From contig CATIUR010000004.1 of NCBI GenBank assembly GCA_949592205.1, forward strand, positions 82,559,337 through 82,623,336: 64,000 nucleotides of DNA. Direction: 5' to 3'. Shown here one piece after another: positions 1 to 10,421 of the stretch. The DNA comes from Helichrysum umbraculigerum (taxonomy: Eukaryota > Streptophyta > Magnoliopsida > Asterales > Asteraceae). The notes under the pieces are model-generated. The model searched no databases. It was not told the origin of the DNA and saw nothing but the letters and a program-made list of their open reading frames with translations. Every line of letters starts with the position of its first letter. The stretch's first letter is position 1. Position numbers and translations under genes: made by a program.

Positions 1-573
1 TTTTGTTTCATGTGCCGGTTTTTGTTGATCCATGTGTAGCCTGTGTTTGATGTCCACGTCATCACCGCCTAACAAATACATTCACACTTTTCAAAATTTC
101 ATAGTTCAATAAACAGCCAAAACTTTTGATAATTGAAAAGTTAAGAACAATATATAAATGTAAAAATAAAAAGTGAATACATGAGAGTTAAATCGTGTAA
201 TTGAACGATTAAAGGGTATAAACTATCGAGTTGAAGTTTCAATTAATCTAGTATTATAAAGTTCTAGAGTTACCTATAGTATACCAACATGGATCTGTAA
301 ATTAACCGAAGATATAAAAATGAGTAATGTTTATGTTTGTTCGCTTAACTTTTATCGCATTCGTGAATACTTATAAACGCATAATCGAACGATAAATTGT
401 ATTTGTGTGCATTCCTGATGCGTTAAAATTTTCATAAAAGTCCCAAGTTCAATCCCAGTTGTTGAAACTTTAGGACCAGGTTTGGACGAGTAGTGTTTTC
501 GGAAAGAGGACTTTGCAAAAATATCATATTTTCCATTATGAGATCCGATCCAAAACAAATAAGAGATAAAAAG
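1..573. other. AT-rich flanking DNA, no gene seen
   Basis: This stretch has only short, stop-broken frames with no recognisable motif on either strand. I see no terminal repeats or structured RNA. It is probably old intergenic or decayed transposon sequence. Confidence 0.6.
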
Positions 574-1310
574 TTTTACCTAAAAGGATTTATGGTACGT
601 ATCACCAACGTACTTCACCTTTTGTACTAACGTCACAAACGAACCAGTTTTATTATCAATATAAAAAATGAACGTGTTAAAGTGTTTCGAGTTCACCAAA
701 ATAAATTTCTTAAACGAACAACATTTTAAATTCGCTGTCATTTCATTTAAGGACCATAATTCCACGTAATCTATATATGTACATGTAAGATAAACTTCAT
801 AGTGGTTTATGGATGAATTGCACTTAATCAAAAATGAACGTGTTAAAGTGTCTCGAGTTCACCAAAATAAATTTCTTAAACGAACAACGTTTTAAATTCC
901 CTGATACGACATTGCCATATCATTTCATTTAAGGACCATAATTCCACGTAATCTATATATGTACATGTAAGATAAACTTCATTGTGGTTTATGGATGAAT
1001 TGCACTTAGATTTACCGGAAAAAAAATGGTGGTTACCATTACATAGTAGTCGACCGAAAAGGATGAAGTTAATCTTATGTGTACATATTTATTATTTAGT
1101 TTAAATGGAATCCTAGTTACATAAATAAAATGACATATTAATGCCACATTAGCAGATTCAAAATGTTGTTCGTTAAAAAAAGTATTTTGATGACCTCGAA
1201 AAGTTTTTAACAAGTTCGTTGTCGACATTGATAATAAAACCGGTTCATTAGTGAAATTGGAACAAAAAATAAAGTACGTTAGTGATCCGTAACATAAATC
1301 CTATCTAAAA
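574..1310. repeat. Foldback element (large imperfect inverted repeat)
   Basis: The segment at about 574-782 reappears in reverse complement at about 1081-1310. Matching landmarks are the ggatttatg / atcac / aacgtactt block at 585-615 against its complement at 1273-1300, the ggttttattatcaat block near 645, and the aacgaacaacattttaaat block near 710 against its complement near 1160. The arms are diverged by point changes and small indels. The spacer holds a direct duplicate of the left arm (829-1007). No transposase frame is present, so it looks like an old non-autonomous foldback or MITE-like insertion. Confidence 0.6.
664..1007. repeat. Tandem duplication inside the foldback
   Basis: The block at 664-826 is repeated directly at about 829-1007 with few substitutions. 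The second copy carries an additional short segment of about 17 bp (near 902-918). Both copies begin with aaaaatgaacgtgttaaagtg and end with gaattgcactta. Confidence 0.75.
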
Positions 1311-1423
1311 AATGGACTAACATGCCCACCAGCCCACCCTGACTAGCCGCATGCAGGCAGGCCAGATCAGCTGCTAGCTTTCCCCTTCTCAAAAATCACT
1401 TGCGGTCCATTTGGGTAATTGGG

Positions 1424-1587
1424 TACTTCCTCCGTCCCAGTCAAAGTGGACAATTCTACTTTTTTTCACCCATCAATATAATATTTATACACTAAAATCT
1501 TTTTTATTGGTTAAAATTCAAAGTGGTCAATTATAATGGGGCAACTCAGATAATAATGTGGACACTTGAAATGAGACGGATGGAGTA
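1424..1587. mobile_element. Stowaway-type MITE (Tc1/mariner superfamily)
   Basis: It starts with tacttcctccgtcccag and ends with gagacggatggagta, which are imperfect inverted terminal repeats of the CTCCCTCCGTCCCA type flanked by TA. The length of about 164 bp, AT-rich interior and absence of coding capacity fit a Stowaway MITE. The termini have several mismatches, so it is an older copy than the one at 28601. Confidence 0.8.
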
Positions 1588-3146
1588 TCTATTTAAAACA
1601 TTTTTTCGATAATTACGTGGATTTCATGTGTATACATTTAGTATTTCATGTTTTGTGTTAGATTAAGTTTCACGTAGATCTTCCACACCACTGTAATTGT
1701 AAGGCTCATCATTTGATTTATAAAATTTGTCAGGTTGAATCCCCTTTAGTCGTAATTGTTGCATTTTTCTGAATATGCAAGGTGCAGTGGGCCTTTAAGA
1801 CCACTTGCAATGAGGCATTCTGAAGTCATTTTTTTAATTGAGAACGACCACAACGCCCGCAATGGGGGCGTTCTGGCGGGGCGTTGTGTAGTCCAAAACG
1901 GGCAATACTTGGGCTTTCGTGCGGGACTCACAACCATTTCTATTTTCTTTTTTGTTTTCTTCCCTTGGTGTTGTGGGATCTGGGGAAAAAAAAGGACGTT
2001 CCGATAATACCATTACTAGTGGTAGAAATGATGTTGTGGTATTGTGCTGACGTGACACTTAAATAAAGGACATTCTGGTGTAACAACGGCAGGTGATCTA
2101 AATTGTGACAACGGAGTGTGATAATAATAATATTATACATGAACAAATATTATCAAACGGTAACCGTCGTAAAATTTACTACGGTATCAATTAACATATG
2201 TATTTTAGTATGAGAAATGATACATCCACACAATTTTTACAAAAAAAAGGTTTTACAAAATGAGTTGTATTAATCACAATGAGAGAGAAACAAGAAAATA
2301 AATTTAAAAATGTACTAAACACATTAATCACTAAAATAGATTATTATTCCAAACACATTATTTATTTTAGTCTATATGACTTTTAGTTTTTAAATCAATA
2401 AACATAGATTTTTCCAAGATAAAAATTTGAAATACGGCAAAGATCATGCCCTTGTACATTTAAATATTTGGATAATTTTATCTTATAAACGGATGCTATA
2501 GAGAATTAAAAAATAACCTATCGTTGACAAAGGAACGGCAAGCTCCGTGCAGGGTACATGTACGGCAGTATTAATCTACGGATAACTACTTTTTTAGCGT
2601 TGAATTTTCACGTATAATCATGCATATATGTATGTGTGAGTTTGGTAAAAATAAGGGGATATATATATATATATATGGGAAAGATAAAGAGGGAAGCACC
2701 AAATTTAAGGGAATAAGGGAAGCAAATCTCAACCACCAATTTCCACTCACATTCTTTCTACAAGAAACAATATATATACAACACCCATTTGTTCAACTTT
2801 AGTCTAAAATCCAAAATTAAAACATGAATTTCAACGATTGATCAATCAAAAACATTATAAATTTTCCAGTCGATTAAACGCATTCATTCATATCTTCAAT
2901 TCATCATAATTTGAAATAATTAAAAATTATGAATTTTGGGTTCAACTTTTGGGTTTTAGTAGAAATTTTTTTTTGCCAATGAAAACAATAAAATTAAACG
3001 AATTTTGTCATATAAAACTTATAAACAGGTCATTTATCGTATTATGGTTGTCATTAACCATCGAATTTCACAAAATTAAAAATATCCAGAACGTTAACAT
3101 GCATTTGCAATGCATGTTAATCAAAATTACAATTGAGATTCTTAAA
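1588..3146. other. Intergenic DNA with small repeats, no gene seen
   Basis: Mostly AT-rich. A short GC-rich patch near 1850-1890 contains aacgccc and gggcgtt as inverted repeats (stem of 7), possibly the core of an unrecognised MITE, but I cannot find its ends. A (TA)n microsatellite lies at 2659-2676. Overlapping frames on both strands between 1746 and 2146 have no family resemblance and are probably chance. Confidence 0.5.
3094..3120. repeat. Perfect 12-bp palindrome with 3-base spacer
   Basis: TTAACATGCATT, spacer TGC, then AATGCATGTTAA. It ends 26 bp before the insertion point of element E. Related ttaacatgcattta sequence occurs at about 28574 on the other side of E, so both belonged to one AT-rich repetitive tract before E inserted. 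Confidence 0.85.
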
Positions 3147-3486
3147 TGTAACACCCCCAAATTCGTCTGTTTTGTTTAGCGGAAGCATTTTAGTTTAAGT
3201 ACGGGGGTGCCACAATAACAAAGCATGCATACGTATCAGAGCATATGATTACAACAGAACAATATATATTAAGATGCCAAAAGTATTAATTACAAAATTT
3301 ACGATTCATCGAATCGTACAAGTTAAAAGTAATAAGTTTACAAAAGTAGATTTCTGGAATATGACTAAAGCAGTTTCAGTTATACTAAAGAAATCCATAT
3401 ATTTCCAAAAAGTTGGCATCCTAAAACTTCACGGGTCGCCTAATTCTCCATGTGTGTTGGCGATTCTTACATGCGCAGCTAATTCC

Positions 3487-4358
3487 CTGAAAAACATAGT
3501 AAAAGTCAACAACTAGGTTGAGTGAATTCACAGGTTTTAAGTTTACACAAGTTTAACCAAGTTTGTAAGCACAGTTGTTATCCAAATACGTTCACAAATA
3601 GTATTGCCATAATAGTCGAAAATAAGTTTAGTGGAATGTTATCCAAATACACGTTTAGTGGGTTGTTCGTCCCAAGTACAAGTTTAGTGGGTTGTTCGCC
3701 CAAAGTTTAGTTTAGTGGGTTGTTCGCCCAAAATAGATACGTGGGATGTTACCCAAATGTCAGTTTAAAAACACGTGATGGTCGTTCTCCAGCGTTTTAC
3801 AAACAGTACCGGTCGTTCTCCGGCCAAATACGCACGGGTCGTTCTCCCGTTCAACAAAAACAGTTTACCGGTCGTTCTCCGGTCTAGTTACGCACGGGTC
3901 GTTCTCCCGTCCAACAAACGCATGGGTCGTTCTCGCATCCAAGACGCACGGGTCGTTCTCCCGTCCCTTGGCCAGTCGTTCTCTGGCACTAAAATACGTA
4001 GCTGGTCGTTCTCCAGCGCTTATATAAAAGTACCGGTCGTTCTCCGGTATACCAAACAAGTTTAAAGGTTTACAGTCGTTTGCAAAACAATTTACCGGTC
4101 GTTCCCCGGTCTAGTTAAAACAGTTTATCAAATAAGTTATCCCATTTGTTCAGTGTGTCAATATAAAAATGTTGTTTCATAAACACCAGTTTGTTCAATA
4201 GTTTAATAGTTCAAAGTACTCTAATTGTTCGAGTAAACAAGTATGATAAACAATCATATAAGTAAAAGCAGTTATGGCAATAAGTAAAACAGTTGACTAT
4301 GTTTTCCACCCCTGTTCAAAAGCAGTTAAATTAGTAAAAGTAGGGGCTGTGAACTCAC
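3487..4358 (-). other. Predicted intron inside LTR E1
   Basis: In element sense a consensus donor CAG|GTGAGT (exon boundary at 4358/4359) is followed by GCCCCTACTTTTACT. The candidate acceptor TATGTTTTTCAG|GG ends at 3487. A, F and D keep the same acceptor-side block, including cctgtgaattcac and a CAAC...GTTG hairpin just upstream; A and F also keep the donor block. The span is 872 nt, longer than in A (532) or F (493), and most of the excess is the hairpin array. Counterparts are 7960-8831 in E2 and one ending at donor 27049 in E3. No transcript evidence is available here. Confidence 0.45.
3631..4110 (-). repeat. Array of about 16 mini-hairpins with constant loop and covarying stems (LTR E1)
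   Basis: Each unit is 14-17 nt: a 4-5 bp inverted repeat around a nearly invariant core, TCGTTCT on the plus strand (AGAACGA in element sense). Stems include ACGGG/CCCGT (3 units), ACCGG/CCGGT (at least 2), ATGGG/CCCAT, GCTGG/CCAGC and GCCAG/CTGGC. A second subtype has loop TTGTTCG with TGGG/CCCA, and a third has loop ATGTTA with TGGA/TCCA or TGGG/CCCA. Units are separated by AT-rich spacers. One unit in E1 is broken (ATGGG with CGCAT), while E2 and E3 keep CCCAT. The array lies inside the predicted LTR intron. Its function is unknown. Confidence 0.85.
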
Positions 4359-4689
4359 CTGTTGAGTTAAGTAGTTGTGCGAGTGCTAGCAAACCTAAGC
4401 CCAAGTACAGTCCAGAATCTCCTAACGTCCTAAACGTACGAGATTTAATAAGTATGTGGATGTCTAAACTAATCATCCATGCTAGTGTTTGTACAACCAA
4501 GTTATGTCCCAAGTATTTGTTAAACGTTTACGTTGTATTTCGTTGTTTGTGAAAATGTATACGACTTGTTGGTGATGTTTTGAAACAATAGTTCAAAAAT
4601 GTTATTATCTCATTTGCTACAGTACTGCTACAGTAAAATTTGACTTTTCTACAGTAACTTTGACTTTTTAAAATGTGTTTTTAGGGTTC

Positions 4690-4880
4690 TGACTTGTGCG
4701 AGGCAAGGTGCGACGTAAGGGTCTGCGTCGCATTCAGGTTTTGCGACGTCATGGGTTGCGTCGCATAGGCGACGTTCGCAATTTAATGCGATGGAACGGG
4801 TTGCGTCGCTATCTGCGACGTGGGGATGATTATGCGACGCAAAGGCCTGCGTCGCAGTACTATTTTTGGGCCAAAAGCGA
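4690..4880. repeat. Cluster of TGCGACG / CGTCGCA motifs (LTR E1)
   Basis: About ten copies of TGCGACG or its complement CGTCGCA occur in both orientations within 190 bp, forming several near-palindromes such as TGCGACGCA. The region is much richer in CpG than its surroundings. Equivalent clusters lie at about 9163-9353 (E2) and 27381-27571 (E3). One E1 copy is degraded to gcgaggca. It could be a protein-binding cluster or a methylation target. Confidence 0.75.
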
Positions 4881-5670
4881 CGTAGTCGCCTGTTCGACGA
4901 ACAGCTTAAAAATCAACGAGTTTTGGGTCGATTTGGACGTTTTTGGTTGTATAAAACGCTAAAACATGATAATCTAAGTATACTAAACATGAAATATTAA
5001 CTAAAACTACAAAATCTAGGAATTGACGGGATTTGTCGGAAACTTACGAGTGTCGGATTTGAAATCCGAAAAGGTAGAAATGTAGATCGTGGTCTCGTGG
5101 TCGTTTTATTCCAAAGAAGTATGGTGATTCGGCGTCGTTTGAAGGTAGTTTGTGGCGTTTTTGTGGTGGTTTTTGGTTGGTGGTGGTTGTAGTAGAGAGA
5201 AAAAGAAAAAGAGGAGGTGATGATGAATGAGAAAAGTGGGGAGGGAGAAAGGGTTTTGTCTCCCTTTTTCCTTCCTCTGTGTTTGCGCTCCGCGTTTGTT
5301 TACCCGATCGTTAAATGTTACTTTATTTTAACTAATATATTTTTAATTATACGAGTTGACGTTTTGCGTTATAAAATGATATGTAAATATTATCGACATA
5401 ATATTTTATTGTTTACGACGTTATTTAATAATTTCGTTTTATTAAATAATTTTGTTCACCAACAGTCGTATATTTTTGTCGCGTTTGTTTTCAGATTGTT
5501 CAGTACGTAATTACTACTAATTACGAATACATAATACTACGCGCATTATCTAGTTGGGCTTTGCTAGACTTACCTCTAAAATATGTTGTGAATTCACTCA
5601 ATTAGGGAATTAGCCTAATAATGCAAGTGATTAATGTTATTAATCTCGTTTAAATTTGCGGGGTGTTACA

Positions 5671-5680
5671 TTCTCCCCAT
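5671..5680 (-). promoter_or_regulatory. Polypurine tract of E internal region 1
   Basis: Plus-strand ttctccccat reads ATGGGGAGAA on the minus strand, directly before LTR E1. The same tract is at 10144-10153 for internal region 2. It would prime plus-strand DNA synthesis. Confidence 0.8.
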
Positions 5681-5948
5681 GTTAGAGAAATCTCGTCCCG
5701 AGATTTAAAATCAAGTCGGATCGCCCGCGGCGTATGTTCTCCGAATAAGTCACGTCGTCAATAATAATACCAATTTGCGTGGCGCTCAATTGTTGCCAGA
5801 AAAGTTTTAACCAGTTTAGTATACTCGCGGTATAGTTTAAATAGTTATGCGTTCGAAAATGGTCGAAGTTTACCAAGCGTTAAGTTTGAATAGACATTCG
5901 TAAGAAACGTATGTTAAATCGTAGCAACAACTGTTAAGACATACCGTG

Positions 5949-7181
5949 TTAGCCGAGGTCTGCAACCGTTTCCGGTGCACGGAGGATGTATGCGCGGCTT
6001 GGGGTGTAGCCTTTGTTAACGACGAGGTTGTTGTCGTTTTGATTGTTGCGGTTGTTGTTCTGATTGTTGTTCCCGGTGTTGTTCTGGTTGTTGTTCAGTT
6101 TTGGACATTGGTTTCGAAAGTGTCCGGATTCACCGCACTCGTAGCACGCATTTGATCGAGGAAGAGGGGCTGTTTTACAGTTTTGGGCCAAATGACCCCA
6201 GTGTTTGCAATCTTGGCAGAAGGCGCAATTGCCGGCATGATGCATCCCGCACTTGTCACATTTCGGTTTGTTGCCAAGATAGGTTTTGGGTCCAGGGTGG
6301 GTGATTGCAGCGTATGCTCGGGTGTTTCCCGGGTTCCTGTTTTGTTGACCCTGACGGTCGTTACCCTCGCTGTTCCATTTGCGTTTGTGGGTTCCAGAGT
6401 CGCCCGCATCAGTACGGGTAAGTTCAGCTTTCCCTGTAGTAGTTTTCAGGGTTCCAATCAAGACTGCGTCGTCGGTCAAGCTTTGAGCCAGATCAACTGC
6501 GCTCCTAAAAGTGGCGGGTTTGGATGACATAACCATGCCTCGGATTTGTGGTGCCAAGCCCTTGTTGTAACGCTCGATGCGTTTGCTCTCGGGGGTCACC
6601 ATGTGAGGCACAAGACGTGCAAGCTCCTGGAATCTAGTTGTGTATCCGGAAATGTCAGCGCCGATCATTTGAATGTTCCAAAACTCGGTTTCAAGTTTCT
6701 GCATCTCGTTGGGAGGGCAAAATTCCTCCATCAGCATCTGTTTCAGAGTTTCCCAAGTCATGGAGTAAGCAGCTGGACGTCCCATAATCTGGACCTGAGC
6801 GTTCCACCATGTTAACGCTTTGTCAGCTAAGGTACACGTGGTGTACTTCACGATTTTGTCGGTGGCGCAGTCGCTGATATCGATGACTGATTCCATTTTC
6901 TCAATCCAGTGGATCAGGCCGATGGCCCCTTCGGTCCCGGTGAAGGAACTGGGTTTACAAGATTGGAAGGTTTTGTAGGAACACCCCTGCTGGTTGGTTG
7001 GGGTTTCGCTGTTGACTGGAGTGGCTCCACTATTGTTGGTCAAGTGTTCACGATTGCGGCTGGCCTCGTATTGCGCGATGGCTTCAGCCACGCGGCGTTC
7101 AATGATTTGTTCGGTTGTTTCGATGACAGGAGGTGTGTTTGTTTGGCGACTGTTACGGGTCTTTCTTTGTTTAGGCGGCAT
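5949..7181 (-). CDS. Gag protein of element E, copy 1
   Basis: I chose the start at 7181 because it begins MPPKQRK, matching the MPPKK and MPPRR starts of the A and F gag genes; an in-frame ATG twelve codons upstream is less likely. The 410-residue product has a retrotransposon gag core (about residues 75-185; motifs GTEGAIGL, ALTWWN, WETLKQMLMEEFCP). It then has a basic linker and two CCHC zinc knuckles, CQDCKHWGHLAQNC and CYECGESGHFRNQC, preceded by a Cys/His-rich CDKCGMHHAGNC. An N/Q-rich tail ends the frame. Gag would assemble particles and bind element RNA. There is no pol downstream; the stop lies 279 bp before the LTR, so enzymes must come from another element. The frame is intact. Confidence 0.85.
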   Translation of the reverse strand: MPPKQRKTRNSRQTNTPPVIETTEQIIERRVAEAIAQYEASRNREHLTNNSGATPVNSETPTNQQGCSYKTFQSCKPSSFTGTEGAIGLIHWIEKMESVIDISDCATDKIVKYTTCTLADKALTWWNAQVQIMGRPAAYSMTWETLKQMLMEEFCPPNEMQKLETEFWNIQMIGADISGYTTRFQELARLVPHMVTPESKRIERYNKGLAPQIRGMVMSSKPATFRSAVDLAQSLTDDAVLIGTLKTTTGKAELTRTDAGDSGTHKRKWNSEGNDRQGQQNRNPGNTRAYAAITHPGPKTYLGNKPKCDKCGMHHAGNCAFCQDCKHWGHLAQNCKTAPLPRSNACYECGESGHFRNQCPKLNNNQNNTGNNNQNNNRNNQNDNNLVVNKGYTPSRAYILRAPETVADLG

Positions 7182-7619
7182 GCTGACGTTCTGCGAGTAA
7201 TGAGATGCAGAAGTCAATGCTAATGAAAAGATGTGAAGAATAAAGTTTCACATAGTTTTAGTTATCGAATATTTGAGAAGAAAAGACAAGATCCCCATCA
7301 CATATCTCACGACTATGAAACACCCATATGTACTTAGTATAATATAATCACGTTGGCCAGGCGTCATTATATGATGCTAAATACATACTTCTTTTCATCA
7401 ACCGTTTAACACGATCCTGTTCACATGAGATCTTAGTACAATGAACGAGTCGAATGTGGTGAACAGTTCACGCGTATCGAGGTATCGTAACGATATTTTA
7501 GATGTATGTATATGCGTGTATGCACGTGCGTTCTAGCCAAGGCTATAGTCTAGGTCTCTAGGTCTCTAAGTCACCTAAAGTTTCCTAGTTCGCTATAACC
7601 ATTGGCTCTGATACCAATC
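7182..7619 (-). promoter_or_regulatory. Leader and PBS of E internal region 1
   Basis: TGGTATCAGAGCCA on the minus strand (7603-7616) follows the LTR E2 end by three bases and matches the 3' end of initiator methionine tRNA. About 420 nt of non-coding leader separate it from gag. The leader start (tatagcgaactagg...) resembles the leaders of A and F, supporting a common origin. Confidence 0.85.
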
Positions 7620-10143
7620 TGTAACACCCCCAAATTCGTCTGTTTTGTTTAGCGGAAGCATTTTAGTTTAAGTACGGGGGTGCCACAATAACAAAGCATG
7701 CATACGTATCAGAGCATATGATTACAACAGAACAATATATATTAAGATGCCAAAAGTATTAATTACAAAATTTACGATTCATCGAATCGTACAAGTTAAA
7801 AGTAATAAGTTTACAAAAGTAGATTTCTGGAATATGACTAAAGCAGTTTCAGTTATACTAAAGAAATCCATATATTTCCAAAAAGTTGGCATCCTAAAAC
7901 TTCACGGGTCGCCTAATTCTCCATGTGTGTTGGCGATTCTTACATGCGCAGCTAATTCCCTGAAAAACATAGTAAAAGTCAACAACTAGGTTGAGTGAAT
8001 TCACAGGTTTTAAGTTTACACAAGTTGAACCAAGTTTGTAAGCACAGTTGTTATCCAAATACGTTCACAAATAGTATTGCCATAATAGTCGAAAATAAGT
8101 TTAGTGGAATGTTATCCAAATACACGTTTAGTGGGTTGTTCGTCCCAAGTACAAGTTTAGTGGGTTGTTCGCCCAAAGTTTAGTTTAGTGGGTTGTTCGC
8201 CCAAAATAGATACGTGGGATGTTACCCAAATGTCAGTTTAAAAACACGTGATGGTCGTTCTCTAGCGTTTTACAAACAGTACCGGTCGTTCTCCGGCCAA
8301 ATACGCACGGGTCGTTCTCCCGTTCAACAAAAACAGTTTACCGGTCGTTCTCCGGTCTAGTTACGCACGGGTCGTTCTCCCGTCCAACAAACGCATGGGT
8401 CGTTCTCCCATCCAAGACGCACGGGTCATTCTCCCGTCCCTTGGCCAGTCGTTCTCTGGCACTAAAATACGTAGCTGGTCGTTCTCCAGCGCTTATATAA
8501 AAGTACCGGTCGTTCTCCGGTATACCAAACAAGTTTAAAGGTTTACAGTCGTTTGCAAAACAATTTTCCGGTCGTTCCCCGGTCTAGTTAAAACAGTTTA
8601 TCGAATAAGTTATCCCATTTGTTCAGTGTGTTAATATAAAAATGTTGTTTCATAAACACCAGTTTGTTCAATAGTTTAATAGTTCAAAGTACTCTAATTG
8701 TTCGAGTAAACAAGTATGATAAACAATCATATAAGTAAAAGCAGTTATGGCAATAAGTAAAACAGTTGACTATGTTTTCCACCCCTGTTCAAAAGCAGTT
8801 AAATTAGTAAAAGTAGGGGCTGTGAACTCACCTGTTGAGTTAAGTAGTTGTGCGAGTGCTAGCAAACCTAAGCCCAAGTACAGTCCAGAATCTCCTAACG
8901 TCCTAAACGTACGAGATTTAATAAGTATGTGGATGTCTAAACTAATCATCCATGCTAGTGTTTGTACAACCAAGTTATGTCCCAAGTATTTGTTAAACGT
9001 TTACGTTGTATTTCGTTGTTTGTGAAAATGTATACGACTTGTTGGTGATGTTTTGAAACAATAGTTCAAAAATGTTATTATCTCATTTGCTACAGTACTG
9101 CTACAGTAAAATTTGACTTTTCTACAGTAACTTTGACTTTTTAAAATGTGTTTTTAGGGTTCTGACTTGTGCGACGCAAGGTGCGACGTAAGGGTCTGCG
9201 TCGCATTCAGGTTTTGCGACGTCATGGGTTGCGTCGCATAGGCGACGTTCGCAATTTAATGCGATGGAACGGGTTGCGTCGCTATCTGCGACGTGGGGAT
9301 GATTATGCGACGCAAAGGCCTGCGTCGCAGTACTATTTTTGGGCCAAAAGCGACGTAGTCGCCTGTTCGACGAACAGCTTAAAAATCAACGAGTTTTGGG
9401 TCGATTTGGACGTTTTTGGTTGTATAAAACGCTAAAACATGATAATCTAAGTATACTAAACATGAAATATTAACTAAAACTACAAAATCTAGGAATTGAC
9501 GGGATTTGTCGGAAACTTACGAGTGTCGGATTTGAAATCCGAAAAGGTAGAAATGTAGATCGTGGTCTCGTGGTCGTTTTATTCCAAAGAAGTATGGTGA
9601 TTCGGCGTCGTTTGAAGGTAGTTTGTGGCGTTTTTGTGGTGGTTTTTGGTTGGTGGTGGTTGTAGTAGAGAGAAAAAGAAAAAGAGGAGGTGATGATGAA
9701 TGAGAAAAGTGGGGAGGGAGAAAGGGTTTTGTCTCCCTTTTTCCTTCCTCTGTGTTTGCGCTCCGCGTTTGTTTACCCGATCGTTAAATGTTACTTTATT
9801 TTAACTAATATATTTTTAATTATACGAGTTGACGTTTTGCGTTATAAAATGATATGTAAATATTATCGACATAATATTTTATTGTTTACGACGTTATTTA
9901 ATAATTTCGTTTTATTAAATAATTTTGTTCACCAACAGTCGTATATTTTTGTCGCGTTTGTTTTCAGATTGTTCAGTACGTAATTACTACTAATTACGAA
10001 TACGTAATACTACGCGCATTATCTAGTTGGGCTTTGCTAGACTTACCTCTAAAATATGTTGTGAATTCACTCAATTAGGGAATTAGCCTAATAATGCAAG
10101 TGATTAATGTTATTAATCTCGTTTAAATTTGCGGGGTGTTACA
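7620..10143 (-). repeat. LTR E2 (middle LTR of the tandem array)
   Basis: Same length as E1 and E3, with TG...CA ends. By eye it has four private changes (for example tctagc at 8262 and gtcattctc at 8427). It shares the non-E1 state with E3 at the sites that distinguish E1. It serves both as 5' LTR of internal region 1 and 3' LTR of internal region 2. The predicted intron is at 7960-8831. Confidence 0.9.
8104..8583 (-). repeat. Covarying mini-hairpin array (LTR E2)
   Basis: Second copy of the 3631-4110 array. The ATGGG/CCCAT unit is intact here. One unit has loop TCATTCT instead of TCGTTCT while its ACGGG/CCCGT stem is retained. The third copy of the array is split by element F, at 12577-12852 and 26593-26801. 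Confidence 0.85.
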
Positions 10144-10421
10144 TTCTCCCCATGTTAGAGAAATCTCGTCCCGAGATTTAAAATCAAGTCGGATCGCCCG
10201 CGGCGTATGTTCTCCGAATAAGTCACGTCGTCAATAATAATACCAATTTGCGTGGCGCTCAATTGTTGCCAGAAAAGTTTTAACCAGTTTAGTATACTCG
10301 CGGTATAGTTTAAATAGTTATGCGTTCGAAAATGGTCGAAGTTTACCAAGCGTTAAGTTTGAATAGACATTCGTAAGAAACGTATGTTAAATCGTAGCAA
10401 CAACTGTTAAGACATACCGTG

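Larger units (their letters stand above)
3147..5670 (-). repeat. LTR E1 (3' LTR in element sense)
   Basis: Begins TGTAACACCCCC and ends GGGGTGTTACA on the plus strand, so both ends obey TG...CA. A minus-strand PPT abuts it at 5671. It contains the covarying hairpin array (3631-4110), a TGCGACG-rich cluster (4690-4880) and a predicted intron (4358 down to 3487). On the minus strand a box ACGATCGGGTAAACAAACGCGG at 5290-5311 is shared with A and F, followed by a CT- and CAACCACC-rich leader-like segment. Small frames inside it recur in E2 and E3 only because the LTR is repeated. Confidence 0.9.

Noticed and set aside
1746..2146. Overlapping short frames on both strands, suggesting a host gene fragment.
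   Set aside because: No splice-consistent structure or recognisable motif. The region is probably a decayed MITE-like insert.
3631..4110. The regularly spaced repeats resemble a CRISPR array.
   Set aside because: Units are only 14-17 nt with variable arms and variable spacing, lie in an LTR of a plant retrotransposon, and there are no cas genes.
4274..4552. A 92-codon frame present three times (also at 8747 and 26965), looking like a conserved small protein.
   Set aside because: It lies on the strand opposite to element E within its LTR, and its repetition is explained by LTR duplication. No protein-like features.
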